64,000 nucleotides of DNA from Bacillota bacterium (GCA_009777485.1 WRLT01000013.1:1-64000); one strand, 5' to 3'. Shown: positions 7,312 through 16,996, counted from the stretch's first letter. Notes: generated by a model from the sequence alone, not told the origin. Numbers and translations: made by a program.

Positions 7312-9009
7312 TTATTTTAGTTTCTTTTTAAAATCGCTGCTCCATTTTTTCATTTGGCGGGCGTTTTCGTAGGCTTGAGCGGAGATATCCTTTGCGCCTG
7401 AAAGCCGCGAAATTTCTTCGATTTCGTCTTGTTGGTTTAATAAGCGCACGCCGGTTACGGTGCTGCCCTTAACTAGGGATTTTTCTATGTAGTAATGGTG
7501 GTCTGCCATAGCGGCGATTTGCGGCAGGTGCGTAACGCATAAAACCTGATGCCGCGCCGAAATGACGGCAAGCTTTTGCGCGACGGCTTGCCCTATTTTT
7601 CCGCTGACGCCTTGGTCGATTTCGTCAAAAATCATGGTGGGAATGTCGTCGCCCGCGCTTGAAACGGTTTTTAGCGCAAGCATAAAGCGGGACAATTCGC
7701 CGCCCGATATAATTTTAATCAGCGGCAAAGCGGGCTGGCCGACGTTTGCGGAAAAGTAAAATTCGGGATGGTCTGCCCCGCTGGCGGTAAAAAACTTTTC
7801 GATGTCGGCTTTGTCGGGAAAGTTGTTGAAGACTATGTTAAACACTGCGCCCGCCATGCCTAAATCGCCTAACTCTGCAATAATGCGCTGCGCTAATTCG
7901 GCTGCGCCGCGCTTGCGAATATCGGATAATTCTTGGCTAACTAGGTATATTTCATCTAACAGCCGCTGCTTTTCTTTATGCAGCTTTTCGTACAGATACG
8001 CGCCGTTTTCTATTTGATTTAGCAGTTCTTCGGTTTTAGTATAAAACGCCTGCATTTCGCTATACGCGCCGTATTTGCGTTTTAAAGAACGGATTACGTC
8101 TAAGCGGTTTTCTATTTTTTCTAATTCGTCCGCGTCAAATTCCAGTGCGGAAAGCTCGTCTTGGCATGTTTGGGCAATGTCGTCTATTTCTACAGCGGCG
8201 GAATAAAGGCGCGTGTGCAGGCTTTCAAAACGCGGAGAAAAGCCCGTAAGCGATTTTAGCGCGCCGATAGCAGCGGCAATTTGCGCGCCTGCCGCCGCCT
8301 CGCCCGATGTTAAAGTGCGGCACGCGTCTTGTAATTCGCGGGCGATTTTTTCGCCTGAGGCAATCATACGGCGGCGGTCGGAAAGCGTTTCCTCCTCGCC
8401 CTCGCTAACGTTAGCCTTTTTAATTTCGTCTAGCTGAAAGCGCAAAACGTCTTGCGTGCGCGCGCGTTCCTGCGCATCGCCGATTTGCTTAATTTCGGCT
8501 TTTATGCGGGTAAGTCCGCGATACAACTCGGCGGCTTTTTTTAAGGGTGCGTCCAACTGTGCGCGCAAAAAATAATCTACAATTTTAAGATGCGCCGATG
8601 TGTGTGCTAGCGATTGATATTCGTTTTGACCGTAGATGTCTACTAGGCGCGACGTAATTTTTTGCAAGATTAGCGCGGTGGAAAGCTTGTTGTTTATGCG
8701 GATTTCGTTGCGCCCAGAGGAGAAAAACCTGCGGTTTACAATCAGGGTTTCGTCTGCGTCAAAGCCGTGCGCGGTTAATACGTCCGGAATGCGTGCGTCC
8801 AAATCGAATATGCCCTCTACGCTGCCGCTTTCTGCGCCGTGCCGCAAAATGGTTTTATCGTACTTTGCGCCCAGTAAAAGCAAAAGGCTGTCTACGATAA
8901 TAGACTTGCCCGCGCCCGTTTCGCCAGAGAGGATATTTAGCCGCTCGCTGAAATCAATTTCTGTATGGGTAATCAGCGCGACGTTTTGTATGATAAGTTT
9001 TGACAGCAT
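7312..9009 (-). CDS. recN: DNA repair protein RecN
   Basis: SMC-like ATPase that acts early in double-strand break repair. 565 residues, the normal length. Walker A GETGAGKS at residues 29-36, coiled-coil arms in the middle (about 150-370), ABC signature ISGGELSRF near 440 and Walker B MIFDEIDQGVSG near 465. It lies between argR and spoIVB, the standard clostridial and bacillar order, and is separated from argR by 12 bases. Confidence 0.95.
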   Translation of the reverse strand: MLSKLIIQNVALITHTEIDFSERLNILSGETGAGKSIIVDSLLLLLGAKYDKTILRHGAESGSVEGIFDLDARIPDVLTAHGFDADETLIVNRRFFSSGRNEIRINNKLSTALILQKITSRLVDIYGQNEYQSLAHTSAHLKIVDYFLRAQLDAPLKKAAELYRGLTRIKAEIKQIGDAQERARTQDVLRFQLDEIKKANVSEGEEETLSDRRRMIASGEKIARELQDACRTLTSGEAAAGAQIAAAIGALKSLTGFSPRFESLHTRLYSAAVEIDDIAQTCQDELSALEFDADELEKIENRLDVIRSLKRKYGAYSEMQAFYTKTEELLNQIENGAYLYEKLHKEKQRLLDEIYLVSQELSDIRKRGAAELAQRIIAELGDLGMAGAVFNIVFNNFPDKADIEKFFTASGADHPEFYFSANVGQPALPLIKIISGGELSRFMLALKTVSSAGDDIPTMIFDEIDQGVSGKIGQAVAQKLAVISARHQVLCVTHLPQIAAMADHHYYIEKSLVKGSTVTGVRLLNQQDEIEEISRLSGAKDISAQAYENARQMKKWSSDFKKKLK

Positions 9010-9021
9010 GTGTTTTTTCCG

Positions 9022-9474
9022 TTAGTTGTATATGATTTCGTTTAAGGTGTCTACCAGTTTTTTGGCGGAAGCTTCGGATTTGGTTATGATTAAAACGGTG
9101 TCGTCCCCCGCCACGCAGCCTAACACTTGGGGGTCTTCTAAGCGGTCTACCATAAGACCTGCTGAGTTTGCGCTGCCCGAAAGCGTTTTGATTACTACGG
9201 TGTTTAATGCGTAATTAACGCTTACAACCGCCTCGCGGAATAAATTGATTACCTTTGCGCCCACGCTGATGTCGGTGTGGTCGCGGGCGTACTTTTGCCG
9301 CCCGTCGGATAAGGTGATTTTAACTAAGCCCAGTTCTTTAATATCGCGCGAAATGGTGGCTTGGGTAACGGGAAAATCCGCCGCAATCAGCGCAGAGGCC
9401 AACTCGTCCTGCGTAACGATTTCTTTTTTGGCAATCAGCTCTAAAATTTTAATTTGTCTTGCGTTTCGGGGCAT
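9022..9474 (-). CDS. argR: Arginine repressor ArgR
   Basis: Arginine-dependent regulator of arginine metabolism. 150 residues: an N-terminal winged helix (ARQIKILELIAKKEIVTQDEL, with ATISRDIKELGLVK as recognition helix) and a C-terminal hexamerisation domain with LGCVAGDDTVLII, where the paired acidic residues bind arginine. The start has a good AAGGAG-type site (AAAGGAGATAGACC). It lies between nadK and recN as in most Firmicutes. Confidence 0.94.
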   Translation of the reverse strand: MPRNARQIKILELIAKKEIVTQDELASALIAADFPVTQATISRDIKELGLVKITLSDGRQKYARDHTDISVGAKVINLFREAVVSVNYALNTVVIKTLSGSANSAGLMVDRLEDPQVLGCVAGDDTVLIITKSEASAKKLVDTLNEIIYN

Positions 9475-9517
9475 TGCAGGTCTATCTCCTTTTGTGGTTA
9501 CATGGTTGTGCGCGGGG

Positions 9518-10372
9518 CTAGTCGGATTTACGCTCGGTTACACTCCATTTGTTAAGCTTGGTAAGCAGCCGCGTGTAAAAGCTTTGCGGCGCAACCTTAA
9601 TCAGCTGTGCAGAAAATTCGGATTTAGAAATTTTAGCCGCGCAAGTGGATAAAACCGTGCCTGCCTCTACCCCGTCTGCGACGATGCGGCAGTCGGACGT
9701 ATCGGACACGGGGCGAACGGTTACGGTATCGCCGCCGCCTGTGATAATGGGGCGCGCGTGCAGGCTGTGCGGATTGATGGGCGTAAGGGCAAGCGCGTCG
9801 GTATTCGGCGCGATAATCGGTCCGCCTGCGGAAAGTGAATACGCGGTAGACCCCGTAGGAGTGGCAACGATAAAGCCGTCGCAAAAATAATTATCTACGA
9901 AAATGTCGTTTACAAAAACGTCTAACGAAATCATTTTGCCGCCTGCTCCGCGCGAAACAACTGCCTCGTTTAACGCGTACAGCTTTTTTTTGCCCAAAGC
10001 TATTTGCAGTAAAAAGCGGTTTTCTACGGTATAGGCTTTGGTTTTTAAAATGCTGCACAGCTTGTTTAAATCGGATTTTTCTATGCCTGTTAAAAAGCCT
10101 AAGTTGCCTAAATTAAGCCCTAAAATTGGGATTGCGTTGCGCGCACAATATGCCGCGATGCCCAGCACCGTGCCGTCGCCGCCTAACGTTATCATAATGT
10201 CGGGCTTTTGGGTAGTTTTACTTGCGCAAAATGCGTCCGCACAATCTAATAGTGCGGCCGCCTCGCCGTATAAGGAAATGCCGAAGCCGTCCGCTTTAAG
10301 CAGTGCGATAAGCTTATTTGTAACGGATAAATCCGCATCGCATTTGATATTGGTATATACACCGATTTGCAT
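9518..10372 (-). CDS. nadK: NAD kinase
   Basis: Phosphorylates NAD to NADP. The GGDGT motif ([13 protein letters not shown]) and the conserved block [14 protein letters not shown] are both present. ATG at 10372 is chosen: a longer frame exists from a TTG at 10408, but the sequence MQIGVYTN begins the family fold and the promoter TTGCAT-17-TATAAT ends seven bases before this ATG. There is no Shine-Dalgarno sequence, so the mRNA is likely leaderless. argR, recN and spoIVB follow. The tlyA gene that usually sits between dxs and nadK is absent. Confidence 0.94.
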   Translation of the reverse strand: MQIGVYTNIKCDADLSVTNKLIALLKADGFGISLYGEAAALLDCADAFCASKTTQKPDIMITLGGDGTVLGIAAYCARNAIPILGLNLGNLGFLTGIEKSDLNKLCSILKTKAYTVENRFLLQIALGKKKLYALNEAVVSRGAGGKMISLDVFVNDIFVDNYFCDGFIVATPTGSTAYSLSAGGPIIAPNTDALALTPINPHSLHARPIITGGGDTVTVRPVSDTSDCRIVADGVEAGTVLSTCAAKISKSEFSAQLIKVAPQSFYTRLLTKLNKWSVTERKSD

Positions 10373-10379
10373 ACTAATA

Positions 10380-10408
10380 ATTATACAGGAAAATTTATAA
10401 TTATGCAA
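10380..10408 (-). promoter_or_regulatory. Sigma-A promoter of nadK, apparently leaderless
   Basis: Minus strand TTGCAT, 17-nt spacer, TATAAT, then TATTAGT and the ATG of nadK. The initiation site predicted from the -10 box coincides with the start codon. Confidence 0.55.
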
Positions 10409-10436
10409 GCAAGTTTTTTTGTTTTTTTTGTTCTAT

Positions 10437-10645
10437 TTCTTTCCACCCCGTCAGGCTGCGCCTGCCACCCCTCAAAGAGGGGAATTTTTTAGCGGCTATT
10501 TATGTAATAACTGCTGTCGTGTTGCGCTTGCAAGAGGGGGATTTTGGGGTTCTTTCTGCCTTGTCTGATTTTAAAATTCAAGCTTTTCTTTCCACCCCGT
10601 CAGGCTGCGCCTGCCACCCCTCAAAGAGGGGAATTTTTTAGCGGT
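10437..10645. repeat. Dispersed intergenic repeat copies R2a and R2b
   Basis: The nadK-dxs gap holds two copies of the same 57-base unit (10441-10495 region and 10587-10645), identical over CTTTCCACCCCGTCAGGCTG, the CCACCCCTCAAAGAGGGG hairpin and AATTTTTTAGCGG. About 90 bases of related but decayed sequence separate them. No gene is seen in this gap. Confidence 0.8.
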
Positions 10646-10693
10646 CTGTTTCCGTAGGACAATCAATGAGGGGGGTTTTTTAGTGGTGGCAGA

Positions 10694-12520
10694 CTATTTA
10701 ATAAGGGATTGTAGGTTTTGGGGGGTAAGGGCGTTGTCGGTGAAGGCTTGTTGGATAGAGTGGGTGCGGATAAATTGGTCTTTAAGGCCCAGTGTAATTA
10801 CCTTTGCCGAAAGATTGCGGGCGTTTATATACGCCAGTACAGACGCGCCGAAGCCGCCTTGCAAAACATTATCCTCTAAGGTGATTAGGGTTGTTGGGGT
10901 TGCGCCGTTTTTTGCCGCGCTTTCTAAAAACTGCGTGTCCAACGGCTTTATGCAGCGGGCGTTTACCACTGTTGCGCCGTGCGTTTGCAGGGCGATTTGC
11001 AGCATGCGCGAACCTGCCGCTAAAAGGTAGACGGGCTTGGCTTGCTTAGGTGCGGATGCGATAACCTCCCACTTTCCTAGTGTAAAGGGTTCGGCGGAAG
11101 TATAGTTTTGCGTAAAGCCTTTGGGATAGCGGATAGCCAGCGGCGCGTTAAAGCCTTGCGAAAATTGGACCATTTCGCGCAATTCCTGCCCGTCTTTGGG
11201 TGTGAGAATAGTTAAATTGGGTATAAGGTTTAAATACGATATATCGAAAACGCCTTGATGTGTTACGCCGTCTGCGCCGATTACGCCCGCGCGGTCTATT
11301 AAAAAGGTTACGGGCAGATTGTTTAGCGCGGTATCGTGGATGATTTGGTCGAACCCGCGCTGTAAAAAGGACGAATATACTGCCACATACGGCTTTTGCC
11401 CGCCCGCCGCTAAGCCTGCCGCCAGTGTAACGGCGTGCTGTTCGGCAATGGCTACATCAAAACAGCGCGAAGGGAATTTTTCCATAAAGCCCAGTAAGCC
11501 CGTGCCGTCGGGCATAGCCGCCGTTATGGCGCATATGCGGCTGTCGGTTTGCGCTAAGCTGCACAGCGCGTCCCCCGCTATTTCGCCGAAATTATGTTCG
11601 GGGGTGCTTGCAACGGGGTTTAGGCCGTGAAAGGCGGTAGGGTCTTTTTCGGCGTCGGAAAAGCCGCAGCCCTTTTGCGTAAGTAAATGCACCAGCACGG
11701 GGCCCTTAAAATTTTTGGCTTGCCCTAAAACGCCGATAAGGTCTTCGGCGTTGTTGCCGTCGAAAGGCCCGTAGTAGCGTATGCCCATTTGCTCGAACAT
11801 TTTGTTGGTGCGGAAAACCGCGCGCATTGCGCTTTTGCATTTATCCAGCAGCTTAATCATTTTGTTGCCGAAAAACGGCAGCGCGGACACCGCCTTTTTA
11901 ACGCTTGCCTTAAACGCCAAATAGCCCTTAGAAATGCGCAGCCGCGAAAAGTAGCGGTTTAGTGCGCCCGTGTTTTTGCGGATAGACATATCGTTATCGT
12001 TAAGAATAATCACCATGCTTTGTCCGCTTGCGCCGATGTCGTTTAATGCCTCAAACGCCATGCCGCCCGTAAGCGCGCCGTCTCCGATGACCGCTACTAC
12101 CTTATAATCGCTGTTTTCCATTGCGCGGGCGCGGCAGTACCCCAGCGCGGCAGAAAGCGACGCGGAGGCGTGCCCTGCGGTAAAGGCGTCATACGCGGAT
12201 TCTTCTCTGTTAGGAAAGCCCGTTACGCCGCTGTCGGTGCGCAAATCCTTAAATGCGCCGCGTCTGCCCGTGATGATTTTGTGCGCATAGGCTTGATGCC
12301 CTACATCGAAAATGATTTTATCGTGCGGCGCGTTAAAAACGTAGTGCAGTGCTAGCGCGATTTCTACCGCGCCTAAGCTAGATGCCAAATGCCCTCCCTG
12401 CCGCAGTACGGTTTGGGTAATGTACGCGCGCAATTCATAAGCGTAGCGCTTTAAATCTAAAAGCGTTAGTTTTTTTAACTCTTCGGGCGAATTAACTTGT
12501 TTAAGCAGTTCGTATTCCAT
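10694..12520 (-). CDS. dxs: 1-deoxy-D-xylulose-5-phosphate synthase
   Basis: Thiamine-diphosphate enzyme that condenses pyruvate and glyceraldehyde 3-phosphate, first step of the MEP isoprenoid pathway. About 608 residues from the chosen ATG at 12520 (MEYELLKQVNSPEELKKL); the frame extends 25 codons further but overlaps ispA. Landmarks: GHQAYAHKIITGR, the cofactor motif GDGALTGGMAFEALND, and IAEQHAVTLAAGLAAGG in the pyrimidine-binding domain. It follows ispA by 55 bases. With dxr and ispG elsewhere in the window it shows that this organism uses the MEP route. Confidence 0.95.
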   Translation of the reverse strand: MEYELLKQVNSPEELKKLTLLDLKRYAYELRAYITQTVLRQGGHLASSLGAVEIALALHYVFNAPHDKIIFDVGHQAYAHKIITGRRGAFKDLRTDSGVTGFPNREESAYDAFTAGHASASLSAALGYCRARAMENSDYKVVAVIGDGALTGGMAFEALNDIGASGQSMVIILNDNDMSIRKNTGALNRYFSRLRISKGYLAFKASVKKAVSALPFFGNKMIKLLDKCKSAMRAVFRTNKMFEQMGIRYYGPFDGNNAEDLIGVLGQAKNFKGPVLVHLLTQKGCGFSDAEKDPTAFHGLNPVASTPEHNFGEIAGDALCSLAQTDSRICAITAAMPDGTGLLGFMEKFPSRCFDVAIAEQHAVTLAAGLAAGGQKPYVAVYSSFLQRGFDQIIHDTALNNLPVTFLIDRAGVIGADGVTHQGVFDISYLNLIPNLTILTPKDGQELREMVQFSQGFNAPLAIRYPKGFTQNYTSAEPFTLGKWEVIASAPKQAKPVYLLAAGSRMLQIALQTHGATVVNARCIKPLDTQFLESAAKNGATPTTLITLEDNVLQGGFGASVLAYINARNLSAKVITLGLKDQFIRTHSIQQAFTDNALTPQNLQSLIK

Positions 12521-12575
12521 ATAATTTTTCTTAGGGAAACGCTGATTAAGGTACCGCGTTTCCTTGCGGGGAAAA

Positions 12576-13433
12576 TTATTCTTTGCGTGAGGCAAATTTA
12601 ATGATTAGCTGTTTTAAAAATTCGGTGTCGCGGTTTTTTAAGGCGGATAATTCTTTTGCCGCTTTTTGAGAACTGTCGCCCAGTGTTTGGTTAGAACGTG
12701 AAACGCCGTACATTTTGGCAAACGAAACCTTTTCGGTTTCTTTTTGCTTATGGTCAAGCACATCGTCTTTGATTTGAAACGCGTAGGAAAAATGCTCGGC
12801 AAAATTGCGTATGCTTAGCAGCTCCTCGTTTTCAGCATTCCCTAAAATTGCTGCCGCTACGCACGCAGCTATAATTAAATCGCCCGTTTTGTGGCGTAAA
12901 ACATATTTTAGCACGTCTACGGAAATGTTTTCGTCCGCAGTGATATCCGCAACTTGGCCCGCAATCATGCCGCGACAGCCTGCATGCTTAGAAAACAATG
13001 CGGCGGCTTTAAGGTATGCGGCCTTGTCTTCGGAATCGATAACCGCGTCTAGCATAAGTTCGTAAGCCAAATTAAGCAGCGCGTCGCCTGCTAAAATAGC
13101 TACGCCCTCGCCGTATACCTTGTGGTTGGTGGGCTTGCCGCGCCGAAAATCGTCGTTATCCATAGCGGGTAAATCGTCATGGATAAGCGAATAGCAATGA
13201 ATGCACTCGATGGCGGCGGCAAATTTAAGTACGTTTTCGTTTGCGTCTTTTTTGAATAAGCTGAAAATTTCTAAAAACAACAGCGGCCTAAGCCTTTTGC
13301 CGCCGTCTAAAAGACTGTACTCCATTGAGGCGCGCAGCGGCTCCGGAATATTTTCTATTTCGGCAAAAATCCGCGCTAAATCTTGCTCGAACGCGTTTTG
13401 TTTTTCTGCATACAGTTTTGAAAAAGCCGACAT
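12576..13433 (-). CDS. ispA: Short-chain polyprenyl (farnesyl/geranyl) diphosphate synthase
   Basis: Adds isopentenyl diphosphate to allylic diphosphates. 285 residues with the first Asp-rich motif HDDLPAMDND and the second in QIKDDVLDHK, plus GGKRLRPLL. The second motif is DDxxD-like (DDVLD). Ribosome binding site AAGGAG is six bases before the ATG. It lies directly after xseB, the standard order xseA-xseB-ispA-dxs. Confidence 0.92.
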   Translation of the reverse strand: MSAFSKLYAEKQNAFEQDLARIFAEIENIPEPLRASMEYSLLDGGKRLRPLLFLEIFSLFKKDANENVLKFAAAIECIHCYSLIHDDLPAMDNDDFRRGKPTNHKVYGEGVAILAGDALLNLAYELMLDAVIDSEDKAAYLKAAALFSKHAGCRGMIAGQVADITADENISVDVLKYVLRHKTGDLIIAACVAAAILGNAENEELLSIRNFAEHFSYAFQIKDDVLDHKQKETEKVSFAKMYGVSRSNQTLGDSSQKAAKELSALKNRDTEFLKQLIIKFASRKE

Positions 13434-13442
13434 TTTTTCTCC

Positions 13443-13652
13443 TTACGGCATAAATTCGGTTTCGGTAACCTTACCCATTTCTTCTTTTAGCAGTGTAATG
13501 CGCGCCTTACTCTCGCTCAAAGAGGCTAAGCACTCGCGCGTAAGCGATACGCCTTGCTCGAAAAGGCGTACACCGTCCTCTAAGGACACATTTTTATCTT
13601 CTAATTTTTTGACAGTTTCTTCTAGCTGCGCCAGTTTTTTTTCGAATTCCAT
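13443..13652 (-). CDS. xseB: Exodeoxyribonuclease VII small subunit
   Basis: 69 residues with the family pattern: FEKKLAQLEETVKKLEDKN, then SLEDGVRLFEQGVSL. It forms the helical partner of XseA in the single-strand DNA exonuclease VII. Four bases separate it from xseA, and the start has an AAGGA site. Confidence 0.93.
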   Translation of the reverse strand: MEFEKKLAQLEETVKKLEDKNVSLEDGVRLFEQGVSLTRECLASLSESKARITLLKEEMGKVTETEFMP

Positions 13653-13656
13653 ATAC

Positions 13657-14913
13657 TTATTTCCTTGTAGTTTTTTCTACTTTAATTACCGTAGCGTCCG
13701 CGCGTCCGTCTATTAAATATATGCCTACGGTATCGCCTTTATTTAGCTGTTTGGCCGTTTCTACCGATTTGCCGTTTTTTTGCAAGCGCGCATAACCCTT
13801 AGAAAGCGTTTTAAGCGGGCTTTGCGCGTCTAGCTTGTATGAGGCGGTTTCTAGCCTGTTTTGAGATGTTTCTAGCTTTTGCAGCGCCGCCGTCTCTGCC
13901 TGCTGCGCAGCGGTCGATACTTGCGACAGTTTTTTTAGATATAGCGCGTCTACGGACTTTTCTGCCATGCGTGAAAGAAATCGGACTTTTTCTACGCCTG
14001 CCGCCGCTTTTACTTCGATAAACCTATCCAGTGCATGTGTGTGCATGCTTAGCAGCGCGTTTTTTTTATTATACAGTTTTTCTGCATGAAACACAAGCGT
14101 TTCGCCTAAGCTGCGCACCGCCGCAAATGTTTGGGTGATTTGCCCCGCTAGCATTTGTGCGGCGATACTGGGCGTGCCCGCGCGCGCATCGGCGGCTAAA
14201 TCGCACAGCGTGGTGTCGGTTTCGTGCCCTACGGCGGAAACGGTGTACACACGGCAAGCCGCTACTGCCCGCGCAAGCGTTTCATCGTTGAACGCCTCTA
14301 AATCCGCCGCGCCGCCGCCGCCGCGCATAAACACGGCCGCATCGCAACAATTAAGGCGGTTGATTAGTTGGGCGGCTTGAACGATTTGCGCCGCGCTTTC
14401 TGCGCCTTGTACGCGCACGGGAAGTATTTTAATATCCGCAAAAATTTCCGCGCCGCGCAGTACGCTGATAAAGTCGTGTATCACCGCGCCCGTTTCGCCC
14501 GTTACAACGGCAATGGAGGTAATGCGCGCAGGCGGCGTTTTTTTACGGGCAAATACGCCCTCGCGTTCTAGCTTGTCTTTCAGCTTTAAATAGGCCGCGC
14601 GTTTTTCGCCCTCGATGTTTTTACAGCGCAAGGTTTTAACAATAAAGCTTACTTTGCCCGTTTTGGGATAAAAGCGCACCCCGCCCTCCGCTTCGATTAC
14701 CGTGCCTGCAGGGATAGGCGCATACACGGAAAAAAGCACGCACGGAATGCGGCAATCGCCCTCGCGCAGCGTAAAATGCGTAATGCCTTGCGTAATTCTG
14801 AACTCCTCGCTCTCGCCGCTGACGGTTACGTTGTGCAAGATAATTTCGTCCTCGAACACGCCTTTAATGTACGCATTGAGTTGTGATACGGATAAAACGC
14901 GTTTAGAAGGCAT
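13657..14913 (-). CDS. xseA: Exodeoxyribonuclease VII large subunit
   Basis: 418 residues: an N-terminal OB-fold (SVSQLNAYIKGVFEDE), the catalytic domain (ITSIAVVTGETGAVIHDF, FMRGGGGAADLEAFND, VSAVGHETDTTLCDLAADARAGTPS) and a long helical arm region. It degrades single-stranded DNA from both ends together with XseB. Its start overlaps the folD stop by 11 bases, so the run nusB-folD-xseA-xseB-ispA is tightly coupled. Confidence 0.95.
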   Translation of the reverse strand: MPSKRVLSVSQLNAYIKGVFEDEIILHNVTVSGESEEFRITQGITHFTLREGDCRIPCVLFSVYAPIPAGTVIEAEGGVRFYPKTGKVSFIVKTLRCKNIEGEKRAAYLKLKDKLEREGVFARKKTPPARITSIAVVTGETGAVIHDFISVLRGAEIFADIKILPVRVQGAESAAQIVQAAQLINRLNCCDAAVFMRGGGGAADLEAFNDETLARAVAACRVYTVSAVGHETDTTLCDLAADARAGTPSIAAQMLAGQITQTFAAVRSLGETLVFHAEKLYNKKNALLSMHTHALDRFIEVKAAAGVEKVRFLSRMAEKSVDALYLKKLSQVSTAAQQAETAALQKLETSQNRLETASYKLDAQSPLKTLSKGYARLQKNGKSVETAKQLNKGDTVGIYLIDGRADATVIKVEKTTRK

Positions 14914-15775
14914 AGTTTAACCTTTCTTTGGCTAAGGCTTGCGCGGCGGATAAGGTGTTGCGCAGCAGCATGGCAATGGTCATAGGGCCGACGCCGCCAG
15001 GAACAGGCGTAATAAAGGACGCCTTTTTAAAGCAAGAATCAAATTCTGCATCGCCGTACAGCTTGCCCTCGAAACGGTTGATGCCTACATCGATAACTAC
15101 CGCGCCATCTTTAATCATATCGCCCGTAATAAAATGTTTGATGCCTACGGCGGCAATTAGGATGTCGGCTTGGCGCGTAATTTCGGCTAAATTTTGGGTT
15201 TTAGAATGGCATACCGTAACGGTAGCGTTGTGGGAAAGCAGTAAAAGCGCGGCGGGCTTTCCTACGATGTTGCTGCGCCCTACTACTACCGCATGCTTGC
15301 CCGCTATGCTTACGCCTGCGGACTTGATAAGCTCTATACAGCCGCTGGGCGTGCAAGCCGTAAGCGCGGGACTGCCTAACATAAGTCGCCCTGCATTTAC
15401 TGCTGTAAAGCCGTCTACGTCTTTAAAGGGAGAAATGTGCGATAAAACGGTTTCGGCGCACAGCCCTTTCGGAAGCGGAAGTTGTACCAAAATGCCGTCT
15501 ACGGCGGCGTTTAGATTAAGCTCTTTTATAAGGCTGATAAGCTCTGCCTGCGATACGGCGGCGGGCAGCATATACGCGTTAGAGGCAATTCCCGTTTCTT
15601 CGCAGGCTTTAATTTTGTTGTTTACATACACGCGGCTTGCAGGGTCGTCCCCTGCTAATACTACGGCTAAACCAGGCGCGCGGCCGTACAGCGCAAAAAA
15701 ATGCTGCACGTCTTCGGCGATTTTTTTGCGCGTTTCTTGGGCAATTGTTTTTCCGTCAATCACTTGTGCGGGCAT
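14903..15775 (-). CDS. folD: Methylenetetrahydrofolate dehydrogenase/cyclohydrolase
   Basis: Interconverts 5,10-methylene- and 10-formyl-tetrahydrofolate. 290 residues with the family blocks YVNNKIKACEETGI, GILVQLPLPKGL, KDVDGF and VVVGRSNIVGKPAALLLL (NADP-binding). AAGGAG lies upstream of the ATG. It overlaps the nusB 3' end by 20 bases. Confidence 0.95.
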   Translation of the reverse strand: MPAQVIDGKTIAQETRKKIAEDVQHFFALYGRAPGLAVVLAGDDPASRVYVNNKIKACEETGIASNAYMLPAAVSQAELISLIKELNLNAAVDGILVQLPLPKGLCAETVLSHISPFKDVDGFTAVNAGRLMLGSPALTACTPSGCIELIKSAGVSIAGKHAVVVGRSNIVGKPAALLLLSHNATVTVCHSKTQNLAEITRQADILIAAVGIKHFITGDMIKDGAVVIDVGINRFEGKLYGDAEFDSCFKKASFITPVPGGVGPMTIAMLLRNTLSAAQALAKERLNYAF

Positions 15776-16241
15776 CGGTATTTTCTCCTTCGTCTTGCGC
15801 TTCGCCGTCTTGTGCTTCGGGCGGCGGATTTTTAAAGCTTTCTAGTATGCTTTCTTTGCATTCTATAACGCGCGCTAATACGCCGTTGATAAAGCTTGCG
15901 GATTTATCGGTTGAATATCTTTTAGCTAATTCTAACGCCTCGTTTACCGCAACGGCGTCGGGCACATCGTCTATAAATAAAATTTCGTACACGGCTACTA
16001 ACAGCACCGAAAAGTCTACTTTATATATTCTTGCCGCCGCATAATCGTTTGCCGACTTGCTGATGACTTTTGTTAAAAAATCTAAATGCGCGTCTATTCC
16101 GTTGTATACCGCGCTTATATACGCCGTTTCGGAGGCGGTTTTAGCAGAAAGCATCAAAAACGTATCGGCGTTTTTTTCGCCCGTAATGTTGCGTTCATAC
16201 ACCAGCATAAACGTGTTTTCTCTTGCTTGACTTCTACTCAT
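15756..16241 (-). CDS. nusB: Transcription antitermination factor NusB
   Basis: 161 residues, helical, with the NusB pattern RSQARENTFMLVYERN at the N-terminus, AVYEILFIDDVPDAVAVNEALELAKRYS and the end SASFINGVLARVI. It binds boxA with NusE in rRNA antitermination. The C-terminal tail beyond the fold is acidic. It overlaps the Asp23-family gene by 4 bases and folD by 20. Confidence 0.93.
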   Translation of the reverse strand: MSRSQARENTFMLVYERNITGEKNADTFLMLSAKTASETAYISAVYNGIDAHLDFLTKVISKSANDYAAARIYKVDFSVLLVAVYEILFIDDVPDAVAVNEALELAKRYSTDKSASFINGVLARVIECKESILESFKNPPPEAQDGEAQDEGENTDARTSD

Positions 16242-16579
16242 AAACCTGACGGCTCCAACTCTCCCTCGCCGTCAAAAACTAAGCCCATGACGTTTACGTT
16301 GACGGTTCCCGTTTTATAATTCGTCATGCTGTCTACCGAACGCTTGATATTTTCTTGCACCCTAAAAGCAACCTCTGTACAGCAAACCTTGTTGGTAACG
16401 TTGATAAAAACGTCCACATTAACCACTCCGTCAAAGGTGTCGGCGCGGACGCCCTTGCCCGCAAGCGATGCAACGCCCGAAATTTCTTGCGCCGCCAATG
16501 TAATAATAGAGTACAGAACATTATTTCCGTACGTTACGCCGCCGGTGGAATTCGCGCTGTACCGTGAACCTAAGGGCAT
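16238..16579 (-). CDS. Asp23/Gls24 family protein (YqhY-like)
   Basis: 113 residues from ATG 16579, which has GAGG seven bases upstream; the frame extends to 16627 without a better start. The pattern YGNNVLYSIITLAAQEISGVASLAG and VNVDVFINV is that of the Asp23 family, small proteins linked to envelope stress and fatty-acid control. It heads the nusB-folD-xseAB-ispA cluster, the same position yqhY holds beside nusB in Bacillus. Confidence 0.88.
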   Translation of the reverse strand: MPLGSRYSANSTGGVTYGNNVLYSIITLAAQEISGVASLAGKGVRADTFDGVVNVDVFINVTNKVCCTEVAFRVQENIKRSVDSMTNYKTGTVNVNVMGLVFDGEGELEPSGL

Positions 16580-16685
16580 TAAAAAAACCTCGCAAGATAT
16601 TCTATACAAGATTATATCACAAAACAAAAAATATTACAACGCTTTTTTAAAAAGAGTTAGCAAGAATTTTACATAATAATTTTAA

Positions 16686-16707
16686 GAATGGAGAATGGAA
16701 AATGGAG
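16686..16707. repeat. Short ATGGAGAATGGAAAATGGA repeat
   Basis: Between the Asp23-family gene and the Cys-rich gene. It is the same unit, in the opposite orientation, as the CATTTTCCATTTTCCAT strings at 6199-6231 and 53321-53366. Confidence 0.6.
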
Positions 16708-16726
16708 AATTTCGGTTGGGAATTTT

Positions 16727-16996
16727 TTAAACGTTATTAGTTAAGTGCTTTAAAATTAGTTGCAGCACCGCATACATATCCTCAACAATAGTACCCAAAG
16801 CTTGACTTGCAGATACTTTGTTATCTGTAAAGTTCGGCTTAAAAAATTCGCACGCGCCGCTTAGCGGAAGCTTGCGGGTATGCACGGCAGTTTTTGCACA
16901 AATACAATCTCCGCAGCCCACAGGAAAAATCCTTTCGTTTAATATGATATAATGCTGCTGAAAAAACGCACAATCTTGACAATGTTTATATTCCAT
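16727..16996 (-). CDS. Small cysteine-rich protein of unknown function
   Basis: 89 residues with five Cys in the first third (CQDC at 6-9; C28, C31 and C33 in CGDCIC), a spacing that could bind zinc or an iron-sulfur cluster, then a helical C-terminal half. The family is unrecognised. Its promoter TTGACT-18-TATTAT contains a perfect palindrome as spacer, and a divergent Xre regulator starts 72 bases away, so it is probably that regulator's target. No Shine-Dalgarno sequence: the -10 box lies seven bases before the ATG, giving a leaderless message. Confidence 0.7.
   Translation of the reverse strand: MEYKHCQDCAFFQQHYIILNERIFPVGCGDCICAKTAVHTRKLPLSGACEFFKPNFTDNKVSASQALGTIVEDMYAVLQLILKHLTNNV

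Noticed and set aside
10437..10645. CRISPR-like array
   Set aside because: Only two full units, irregular spacing, and copies scattered across the chromosome.
14928..15845. Plus-strand frame of 305 codons opposite folD and nusB
   Set aside because: Shadow of folD; low-complexity composition mirrors the codon bias of the sense gene.
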